From: Eutreptiella sp. 'Long Island Sound 2002'
Lineage: Eukaryota > Euglenozoa > Euglenophyceae > Eutreptiales > Eutreptiaceae
Length of the DNA: 64,000 nucleotides
NCBI GenBank assembly: GCA_964036045.1
Contig: OZ038382.1
Location: 44,036,090-44,100,089 of the forward strand
Direction of reading: 5' to 3'
Below, one piece after another: positions 12,219 through 19,534 of this stretch. Numbering within the stretch: position 1 is the stretch's first letter; every line of letters starts with the position of its first letter. Made by a program: the position numbers and the translations under genes. The notes under the pieces were generated by a model. That model had not been told where the DNA came from, did no database searches, and saw only the letters and a list, made by a program, of their open reading frames with translations.

Positions 12219-15200
12219 TCATGAGAGCGGTCCACCAAGGTGGGCAAGGATGTCAACGGTTTGGGTGAGATTCTGTTTCTGCAAGTAATCTCTCCAAACT
12301 TTGTTGTAGGATGGTAAGAAGGTTTCAACGGGTTCCTCGGTATCCCAATCTTTGGTATAACCCTCCCACCGCACCTTGAAGAGAAGTCTCTTGCGGTAAG
12401 TACGGTGACCTAATATTTTCTTGACATTATAGGTGTCCTCCTCAAACTGGGAGGGCACCCTAGCAACCTCCTCCGTGTAATTTAGAGGCACGGGGGAGCG
12501 AGGGGAGTTGACCGTTTTCATTAAACAATCAACGTGGACGTCAACTAACCTCCGTTGGTCCACTTGAATAACATGGAGGTCGTGCGCCTTCTTGGCCACA
12601 ACCTCATAGGGCCCATCCCAATAGGGACAAGTCTTATCGCCAAGATTTTTGCGTTGGCGACGGACCCATACGCGGTCCCCTTTTGAGAAATTGGGGGACA
12701 TCCTCCTACTCTTATTATACTTACGAGCCATTGTCTCTTGCACTTGAATCATAGCCCTCCGTGCAAGAGCAATAAGCTCCTCACGCCGTTGGAAGTAGTG
12801 AGCGGCGTCTTGGGCCACCCCCTTAGGCTCAGCAAGAGGAGGCCCCTTAGTACGGTTGTGTTTACCAAACACAATCTCGTTAGGTGTATAACCTGAAGGA
12901 CCTGTAGTCTCATGCCACGCTCGTACAACGGCGGGCAAAACCTCTACCCAATTAGTTTTCTTTCTCTTCAAGGTAATGGCTTTAGCAACGGCACGCCTTA
13001 GCTGCTTGCCAGTATTTTCGGCCTTGCCATTACCTTGGTGCCTACCCGCGAGACACATAGTCGAGCGGGCACCAATCTTAGAACAAAGGGTTTGGAAATA
13101 TTGGCTCACAAATTGTGGCCCACGGTCGGAGCATATTTCACGAGGGGCTCCGAACCTATCCACCCAGCGCTCCATTACCAAATGGGCCGCTCTTCTCCCC
13201 GTTAGCCCTTCATCCTTGTCTCCATGACGGGGTTTAGGAATAGGGATCGCGATGAGGTAGCCGGAAAGCCGGCATACACATAGGAGCATTCGGTCATACA
13301 CCTCTCCATCGTGGGAGGTGGAAGGGTAGTGAAACACATCAAGCGCTATGGAGTCCATGGGCTCCATAGGTATAGGCATAGGGGTCATGTACCCTTGCTT
13401 GCGCTTCGTGTCATGCGTGTGAATGGCACATGAGGGACACGTTTGACATTGCAGTTCCACTGCTTTGTACAACCCCTCACCTTCCACGCCATGGTTAATT
13501 TCCTTCCAGTGTTTTTCCACACTGGAGGTAGTTAAGTGAAATGCATCATGGTATTCGGCTACCAAACGATGCACTAGCGGCGTAGGAACACACCACTGTC
13601 CATTACGGACGAGTTTGTTATCCACCAACCTCACTCCATCTTGGAAGCTCCCATTCAAGGCATCTTGCCACATTTGTTTGTAGCGTTGGCAATTTGGGTA
13701 GTGTTTAGCCCAATTTATCTCAAAAACATTGGGAGCATCCTCCCCATGTATAGGAGTTGCTTTCTTGTGGGACTTCCAAGATTTTTTTATCTTGACAATT
13801 CGCTCCAGTCTCCGAAGCTTTCTCTTTTGCTTCGTCCCCCCCCCCACTGGAGGCGAAGCCAGAGGGGGTGGATCACACGCGGGTGCCCCTTGAGCCCGAG
13901 GCGCCGCTTTAGACCTAGTAACAACGGGCGCCACAACCGCCCTAAATACAAGGGGGCGGGCGAGAAGTTCCTCCTTCTCGGCCGCCATCATGTCCCGCAC
14001 ATCCCCGGCCGCTTGGGCCGTCCCATGTATGGACACATCACCCAACGCCGGGTTAGCAGGGTAAGCCCAACGGGACAAGAAATCACCCACGGGGTTCACT
14101 GGCCCCGGAGTGTAAACCACATGGAGGTCGAATTTAGAGAACAATTCATGCCAACGTGCTTGGCGTGGAGAGGGACCCCCCACGGTTTTGAGGTCCTCCG
14201 TAGCCCAATTTTCAAGGCTACGGTGGTCCGTACGGACCTCCACGCGCTTGTTCCCCACCCAACCATGCCATTTTAAAAGCGCCGCCACTATGGCGTAGCA
14301 TTCTTTCTCCCGAGGGCTCCAATTCAACTGGCTGCCTGACAATTTGCGGGAGAAAAAGGCAAGGGGGCGTAGGGCACCATCGGGACCTTCCTGCTGTAGG
14401 GCCGCCCCCACCGCCCAATTACTAGCGTCCGGGGTGAGGACAAAGTCCTTATCCCAATCGGCTAGTTGGAGGGGAACAATATCCGTAATAGCACGCTTGA
14501 GCTTCAAAAAGGCCTCGTTAGCCGAAGCATTCCATGTTAGGCCTATCTTTTTGCCATTCTTATGCTTAGGCAAATCCTTCAACATATTAATCAAAGGGGT
14601 AGCTATAGAGGCGTAGTGTTGGACATAGCCCGAATAATAGTTGGCGAGCCCCAAGAACCCCCGGAGCTCCCGAACATTATCCGGTTTGTCCCAACGCTCA
14701 AGCGCCAACATTTTCCCTGGCGCCGGCCGACGTGTGCCATTTTCCAACACATGGCCACAAAACTCAACCGAACGAACAAAGAAATCGGTTTTGCTAACCG
14801 AAGCAACCAACTCCTCTTTTCGTAGCCTATCCAACACGGCACGCACGTGGCGGTCGTGGTTAGCCAATAGCTCCTCCTCCGTCGCACCGGAGGAACCAAT
14901 AATAATATCATCAATATATACGTCCGCACAATCCAAACCCTGCAAAACATGGTCCATGACCCGTTGAAAAATAGCGGGCCCATTGTTGATACCCATAGGC
15001 ATAACACGCCATTGGTATCGCTTACCCGCCAAATTCATGGCGGTCTTAGCCCGGGATTCAGGGTGAAGGGGAATTTGATGAAACCCTTTACTCAAGTCCA
15101 CAATAGTGAAAATCTTGTGTTTGGATTGATTTTCCAACATGTTTTCTATGAGGGGGAGGGGGTGTGCGTCGGGCAGGGTAGCCTCATTAAGTTGGCGGTA

Positions 15201-17135
15201 GTCCACCACGAGGCGCCATTTTCCCTTCTCTTTCTTGGGCACAACGAAACCGTTGGACGCCCATTCGGAGGCAGGGCACGGCTCAATCCAGCCACGAGCC
15301 AAAAAGTCCTCCACTATTTCTTGCTCCGCCGCAGCACGCTCCCCCACCAACCGTATAGGCTTCACGGACTTGGGTTTGGCGTTCGGGTATAGGTCGAGTT
15401 TAGCAAACCCCAACCGCTCGGTACCACGGACCTTAGGGTGTTCCTGGTCCGGACGGAGACGAACCTCCCCACTAAAAACATCCCGCTCATAGTCCGCGAG
15501 GATGCGTTTCCTCATGAGCTCCACCTCCGGAGACACAATAGGCTCTTGGGTGGTGACAACGCCACCCACACGAGAAGCCGCCAACAATCGTGTGGCGCCT
15601 TTACGTTTTCGGTAACGCTTAACGGTAGTGGCCCTCCCACCCAATAACTCTCGTTCAATTTTCGCAATGCGTGAACCCACGCATTCTTGTGCCTCCAAAT
15701 CTTCGGGGGTAGGATCAAGAGTAACGGGTGCGAGGAGTTTTTTATGGGTCGCCTGATACGTGAGGGTGCGCACCGAAGCCAAATGGTTAGGCACCCTTTC
15801 ATCCTCCGACTCTTCCTCCGAGGTCATGCCCGGCTCGCCATCCGTGTTGGGGTTAGAGACGGCCGGTGCCAAAACGGAGGCCACATGACATTTAGTGGCC
15901 GCCAAATTTTCCTCCGCAATACCACCGTCCACGTATAGCGCCACCGTGGACCAACCCCGTTGAGGAAGGGGCGTGAGGTGGTCATTCTGATAGAGACAGG
16001 CTTTAGTCTCTGGCCCAGGAAGGTGGTACCCTTGCAAAGTAATTTCCATAAGGGGTTTCCACCACTCCCTATGTGTCCACTTCGGCCCTACGACGATGGC
16101 TCGTAGTTTTTCTTGCCGAATTTTCCGAACACAATCGGAAAACCGATGATAGGGAGGGCACATCCAATACAATTTGGAGGGGTCCGCGGGAGTGGAAAAG
16201 AAATCTTCAAGCAGCGTAACCCAGCGGGTAGCCTGGGCCATACCCAGGACCCTATTGAAGGCGTCCACATCGGGGTTTTTGCCAAATTGTTTTTTGACAC
16301 GTGCGGCCCAATATGGCGTGAGGCCATAGTCAGACTGGGTCCACATGGACCCATCACGCCGCGTAGGTAGAACATCACGGGCAAGGGTTTCGGTGGCAAA
16401 TTCAACGAGCTCCAAAGCACAAGCCCGGTCCTGTACGGGGGCCACGGAGTAAGCGGTCGAGGCATAGGATATGTGTTTCTCGGCCTCAACACGGTTAGGC
16501 GGTTCGCCACCAGGGGGCGTAACCACAATGGCCGGGGCAGGGTGCGTAGGAGCGACCGCTCCAATGACTGGAACGGTTAGGCCCCACACGGACTGACGTG
16601 ACACCTTACCATGAATGGGTTTCACCAAAAATGGTTTGCCGGTTCGTGGAGCTTCACGGAAGTCCTCAATCCAAAAACGGGAGTGCACTGGATGGTGAGA
16701 GTACAAACAATTGAAACGGGCAAAATGGCTCACACAATGTTCGTAACCCCATGGGTGCCCCAAAACCATATCCCAAGGTAAATTCGGGACAAGGTACGGG
16801 GACACGCCATACTGGGCAACACGAGGAAGTGAAACACTACCATCCACAACCCCCGTAAATTGAATTTTGACGTCTATTTGCTCGTCCCCCCCTGGCAAAG
16901 GCGTCTCATTATCTGCTTGGAGTAGGCGCCTCCGTTGGGGGGATTCATATTTTCCGGGGATTTGGTCTCCAAAAACATTGGGGTTGGCCAAAGCGACCGC
17001 TTGGCACCCAAAATCCACCAAAACACGGAGGGCCTTGCGTTCTCCATTGGGCAAAACAACCTGAACGGAAAGTTCGGTTTGAATCTCACTAGTCACTATA
17101 TGCCCCTTCATGACTCTCGATGGAACGAGAGCCAC
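12219..17135 (-). CDS. Pol polyprotein of a chromovirus: protease, methyltransferase-like module, RT, RNase H, integrase, chromodomain
   Basis: The ORF has 1638 codons. It copies the element's RNA and integrates the cDNA. Protease motif LVDFGC lies at residues 39-44, with Phe where DTG/DSG is expected. A module at about 288-365 (DVDAFN, CPPY, WTHREWW) resembles the methyltransferase-like segment of DIRS elements. RT spans about 595-790 with YIDD at 740-743. RNase H spans about 895-1020 with Asp903, Glu945, Asp970 and Asp1018. Integrase has a His/Cys zinc region (His1196, His1200, Cys1230, Cys1233) and the catalytic set Asp1266, Asp1337, Glu1373, with D35E spacing between the last two. A chromodomain lies at about 1568-1607 with the Tyr-Trp-Tyr aromatic cage. 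The first codon is GTG; the first ATG is residue 9. The frame is open upstream to a TAG at 17196-17198, beyond which the same frame encodes the Gag C-terminus, so Pol is probably made as a Gag-Pol fusion by readthrough. Confidence 0.95.
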   Translation of the reverse strand: MALVPSRVMKGHIVTSEIQTELSVQVVLPNGERKALRVLVDFGCQAVALANPNVFGDQIPGKYESPQRRRLLQADNETPLPGGDEQIDVKIQFTGVVDGSVSLPRVAQYGVSPYLVPNLPWDMVLGHPWGYEHCVSHFARFNCLYSHHPVHSRFWIEDFREAPRTGKPFLVKPIHGKVSRQSVWGLTVPVIGAVAPTHPAPAIVVTPPGGEPPNRVEAEKHISYASTAYSVAPVQDRACALELVEFATETLARDVLPTRRDGSMWTQSDYGLTPYWAARVKKQFGKNPDVDAFNRVLGMAQATRWVTLLEDFFSTPADPSKLYWMCPPYHRFSDCVRKIRQEKLRAIVVGPKWTHREWWKPLMEITLQGYHLPGPETKACLYQNDHLTPLPQRGWSTVALYVDGGIAEENLAATKCHVASVLAPAVSNPNTDGEPGMTSEEESEDERVPNHLASVRTLTYQATHKKLLAPVTLDPTPEDLEAQECVGSRIAKIERELLGGRATTVKRYRKRKGATRLLAASRVGGVVTTQEPIVSPEVELMRKRILADYERDVFSGEVRLRPDQEHPKVRGTERLGFAKLDLYPNAKPKSVKPIRLVGERAAAEQEIVEDFLARGWIEPCPASEWASNGFVVPKKEKGKWRLVVDYRQLNEATLPDAHPLPLIENMLENQSKHKIFTIVDLSKGFHQIPLHPESRAKTAMNLAGKRYQWRVMPMGINNGPAIFQRVMDHVLQGLDCADVYIDDIIIGSSGATEEELLANHDRHVRAVLDRLRKEELVASVSKTDFFVRSVEFCGHVLENGTRRPAPGKMLALERWDKPDNVRELRGFLGLANYYSGYVQHYASIATPLINMLKDLPKHKNGKKIGLTWNASANEAFLKLKRAITDIVPLQLADWDKDFVLTPDASNWAVGAALQQEGPDGALRPLAFFSRKLSGSQLNWSPREKECYAIVAALLKWHGWVGNKRVEVRTDHRSLENWATEDLKTVGGPSPRQARWHELFSKFDLHVVYTPGPVNPVGDFLSRWAYPANPALGDVSIHGTAQAAGDVRDMMAAEKEELLARPLVFRAVVAPVVTRSKAAPRAQGAPACDPPPLASPPVGGGTKQKRKLRRLERIVKIKKSWKSHKKATPIHGEDAPNVFEINWAKHYPNCQRYKQMWQDALNGSFQDGVRLVDNKLVRNGQWCVPTPLVHRLVAEYHDAFHLTTSSVEKHWKEINHGVEGEGLYKAVELQCQTCPSCAIHTHDTKRKQGYMTPMPIPMEPMDSIALDVFHYPSTSHDGEVYDRMLLCVCRLSGYLIAIPIPKPRHGDKDEGLTGRRAAHLVMERWVDRFGAPREICSDRGPQFVSQYFQTLCSKIGARSTMCLAGRHQGNGKAENTGKQLRRAVAKAITLKRKKTNWVEVLPAVVRAWHETTGPSGYTPNEIVFGKHNRTKGPPLAEPKGVAQDAAHYFQRREELIALARRAMIQVQETMARKYNKSRRMSPNFSKGDRVWVRRQRKNLGDKTCPYWDGPYEVVAKKAHDLHVIQVDQRRLVDVHVDCLMKTVNSPRSPVPLNYTEEVARVPSQFEEDTYNVKKILGHRTYRKRLLFKVRWEGYTKDWDTEEPVETFLPSYNKVWRDYLQKQNLTQTVDILAHLGGPLS

Positions 17136-17716
17136 GGTAGTGTCACAGGGGTGCCCGAGGTTTTCTTCTTTCGAAGGGGGCGCCTCTGGGCACCTCTACC
17201 AACGTCCGCGCCCGTTCGGCGCTCCCTTGCCTCCTTTATCGCCCTTGCCGCCGCCACCCTTATAACCACCACCACCCTTATCACCACCGCCACCCTTATC
17301 GCCACCCTTAGGCTTACCACCTTTAGACTTACCCGCAATGTTCCAATGAGTGTCATTGCACGGAGAATTAGGCTTACACGTCCAAAGGGTGGTATTGGTG
17401 GCACCCCAATCAATCCAAGACATGTCCATATCCGTTTGTTTACGTGTTTTCCAATGTTTGGAACACGGAACCCAAAAGGTAGGTGGGGTTTAGCCCCGGG
17501 GTCGACGGGTTTCTTCGCCGGAGGTTTAGAGTGACCCACGGCGTTGACGGAGGTGTCAGCGGGTTCGGAGGTGTCAGGGTCCGCCGTAGCCTCCGCATTA
17601 ACCGCATGCAGCGCGGTTTTATTGTGAGAAGGGCGATGAGTGTACGTCACCGTCGTCTTGTCTCCTTTATTGAGGCGTTCGAGGGCTTCCCTCTCTGACA
17701 CGCTTTTTATGGGCAA
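17108..17716 (-). CDS. Gag fragment in a second frame (only the upstream part appears to be Gag)
   Basis: Residues 1 to about 80 (down to roughly 17480) read as a hydrophilic Gag linker (SEREALERLNKG, then a Pro/Ala-rich stretch). Beyond that point the true frame appears to change to the one encoding the Cys/His and glycine-rich segment, and the rest of this ORF (Val/Arg repeats) looks like a shadow of the KGGGG repeats. It overlaps the 17667-17849 ORF, which ends shortly after its own HKKR, consistent with another frame change near 17700-17716. Confidence 0.5.
   Translation of the reverse strand: MPIKSVSEREALERLNKGDKTTVTYTHRPSHNKTALHAVNAEATADPDTSEPADTSVNAVGHSKPPAKKPVDPGAKPHLPFGFRVPNIGKHVNKRIWTCLGLIGVPPIPPFGRVSLILRAMTLIGTLRVSLKVVSLRVAIRVAVVIRVVVVIRVAAARAIKEARERRTGADVGRGAQRRPLRKKKTSGTPVTLPWLSFHRES
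17196..17198 (-). promoter_or_regulatory. In-frame UAG between gag and pol (possible readthrough stop)
   Basis: The Gag C-terminal frame ends GRGRW then TAG at 17196-17198. The same frame continues without another stop through RCPEAPPSKEENLGHPC into the annotated pol start at 17135. A single amber codon between in-frame gag and pol is the arrangement used by readthrough gammaretroviruses. Here readthrough is inference, and a plain nonsense mutation is possible. Confidence 0.5.
17196..17429 (-). CDS. Gag C-terminal, nucleocapsid-like segment
   Basis: This basic, glycine-rich segment should bind the genomic RNA. It contains CKPNSPCNDTHW followed by repeated KGGGGDKGG-type blocks and ends GRGRW at the UAG. 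The same frame is open upstream of the first ATG to about 17481, including PCSKHW. The two Cys-x2/3-His-Trp elements may coordinate zinc, but they do not match the standard CCHC knuckle. It is the 3' end of the broken gag reading frame rather than a separate gene. Confidence 0.6.
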   Translation of the reverse strand: MDMSWIDWGATNTTLWTCKPNSPCNDTHWNIAGKSKGGKPKGGDKGGGGDKGGGGYKGGGGKGDKGGKGAPNGRGRW

Positions 17717-17849
17717 GGGCGTAGATTTCCGCAGGCTTCAAACGAGGCCTACGTTGCTCCACTTTCATAGTGTAGCCGCGTGTGTGAGGTGTGTTGTTGA
17801 GTTTCAAGATCCACTCCTGGAGAGCCGGGTCTTTGCAGTCAACTATCAC
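17667..17849 (-). CDS. Gag fragment in a third frame
   Basis: This short stretch (VDCKDPALQEWILKLNNTP...) begins with GTG and is open upstream in the same frame through PEIVSFSGPG. It overlaps the 3' end of the main Gag ORF, in a -1 relation, around a CCTTTTCGGGG tract at about 17853-17870. The content is protein-like and follows the capsid domain, so it is read as the continuation of Gag after a frame change. Confidence 0.5.
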   Translation of the reverse strand: MIVDCKDPALQEWILKLNNTPHTRGYTMKVEQRRPRLKPAEIYALAHKKRVREGSPRTPQ

Positions 17850-19534
17850 CCCCGGCCCCGAAAAGGAAACAATCTCAGGAAGGAAGCTTGAGCGCTATAT
17901 TTCCTGAGTTCTTTTTCGAACGGGGCGCGACCCGGCGAAGGGTCAAGGCCACTAAAATCCACCACATAGCTGTCTGGGCTATTCTTAGCCTCTTGCTTGA
18001 CGACCTTCTCCTTGATCCACGGGAGCTTGCTTAGGAGCTGCTCCCGGATCACGTGGGGACGAGTCTCATTGCTCAGAGGCAACAAACGTTGCCAACGAGC
18101 ATAGAAATCTTCAAGGTCGATGAGGGTCACTTGCCCTCTAACCACCCTGGGGGTGAGGGCTCGCCATCTTTCATCAGCCCTTGAGGGGTCATACTCGTGG
18201 AAACGTTGTTCCAAAAAGTCCCACAACTCTTTGAGGGTGGGGGCCGTGCGTGTGTGGTGGGTGGCCTCGGCAACCCGGGCGTTGATGATCGCCTTTAGCC
18301 ATGGGGGCAAGGTACTCAAAATCATTTTTGCCTCGTTGGCCTTTCGGTACATGGTATCACACCCCCCCAACCATTGTTGAAGCTTCTCCACCCACTCGTC
18401 GTAGCACTCTAGCTGCCCATTAAATTGCGGTTTAGGCATATCACTATCCTCCACCGCTTTGGTGTAACTATTTTGCACCATAGGCATTTGGTACGGGTGG
18501 TAAGCAGGGGGAGCCATGGTTGGGGGTGCACCTCCACTTGCACTTGGTGCAACTTTCACTGGAGAGACTGTACACGTATCCGTAGGATGAGAGGGCGTGT
18601 ACGAAGGTTTCCCAGGGGAAGTGAAAACATTTTTCGTGAGGGGATTAATGTTCCCCAACGAAGAGGTGTTCTCCTCTTCATTGGCCCACGGGGCCGTAGG
18701 CTCCGTGGGGTGTTCTTCGCCCTTAGGCGTCGCCCTCCACTCGGGAACAGCACGTTCCTTCTGCTTTTCGGCGATTCCCCTCCACGATGTAGGTTCTTGG
18801 GGGTGGGGGTGTTCGTGGTGTTCTTCCCCCCCCCTCGGCCACCCCGAATCCGGACAAGCGTTCGGATGGTAGATGCAATCGTGGGATGGGTGGACGGAGA
18901 AAGGAAGGACAAACCCACCACCGGATGAACCGGATGGCGCGCCCATGGGCGCCGTAGGCGCCGCCGGTGTAGGATCAGGAACGGGCGGAGGCGCCGATGG
19001 CGGGGGTGGGACCACCGTAACGGGTTCCGCAGGCGTGGAGTACCAGTGGTCCCACGCATCGATCCTTGATGCAACGGCGGCGTAACGTGTAGCGAGCGAC
19101 TCCACTGCGCTAAAGCACTTAGCCGTGTTGCCGTTGGACATCTCAAGATGATCTGCCACGCTAGCCTCCACCACCTTAGAATCCCTTTGGTATGCCTGAA
19201 CCACCGCGTCAAACTTAGGCAATGTAGACAAGATTTGGGTCATCCGGTCCCCGTAGGACTGACTGATGCCCACAGTAGAGGCTACTGCCTGAGAAAGTTC
19301 CTGATGGGATCGCTGCAACTCCAGATTCTGATTTCGCAGGTCCCTCACCTGTGCCATCAGAGATTGGATGCACGTTTCGTAGTGCACCACACACCGGGGA
19401 CAGTCACAGGTGTGCTGTAGGTCGTCCTCCCCCCGTGTAGGAGTGGGGCCCCCAGAATGTCGAAAAGATGGACCCCCCCCTCCACGAGGAGGAGATGACC
19501 CACCACCGCCCCCCCCAGCAGCCCCCCCTGCCAC
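17846..19534 (-). CDS. gag: Gag, coiled-coil and capsid-like portion
   Basis: The ORF has 562 codons and begins at a GTG within a Gly/Ala-rich stretch. In order it shows a Cys/His cluster at residues 43-55 (Cys43, 45, 48, His51, Cys55), a heptad-like helical region at about 56-85, a long Pro-rich linker at about 168-350, and a capsid-like region at about 365-540. The last has FNGQLECYDEWVEKLQQWL and LWDFLEQRFHEYD motifs typical of retrotransposon gag domains. The frame is open upstream of the GTG to about 19630, where it meets the end of the upstream 660-codon ORF at a C8 homopolymer. The protein therefore probably continues from that ORF as one very large Gag. It should form the particle shell. 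Confidence 0.85.
   Translation of the reverse strand: MAGGAAGGGGGGSSPPRGGGGPSFRHSGGPTPTRGEDDLQHTCDCPRCVVHYETCIQSLMAQVRDLRNQNLELQRSHQELSQAVASTVGISQSYGDRMTQILSTLPKFDAVVQAYQRDSKVVEASVADHLEMSNGNTAKCFSAVESLATRYAAVASRIDAWDHWYSTPAEPVTVVPPPPSAPPPVPDPTPAAPTAPMGAPSGSSGGGFVLPFSVHPSHDCIYHPNACPDSGWPRGGEEHHEHPHPQEPTSWRGIAEKQKERAVPEWRATPKGEEHPTEPTAPWANEEENTSSLGNINPLTKNVFTSPGKPSYTPSHPTDTCTVSPVKVAPSASGGAPPTMAPPAYHPYQMPMVQNSYTKAVEDSDMPKPQFNGQLECYDEWVEKLQQWLGGCDTMYRKANEAKMILSTLPPWLKAIINARVAEATHHTRTAPTLKELWDFLEQRFHEYDPSRADERWRALTPRVVRGQVTLIDLEDFYARWQRLLPLSNETRPHVIREQLLSKLPWIKEKVVKQEAKNSPDSYVVDFSGLDPSPGRAPFEKELRKYSAQASFLRLFPFRGRG

Noticed and set aside
11716-12288. Plus-strand 190-codon ORF as an antisense gene of the Ty3 element
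   Set aside because: It overlaps the 3' end of pol, has low-complexity composition and no recognisable domain.
17120-17135. GTG as the true pol start
   Set aside because: The frame is open upstream to the UAG and the context suggests Gag-Pol fusion, so the GTG is only the formal beginning of the open stretch.
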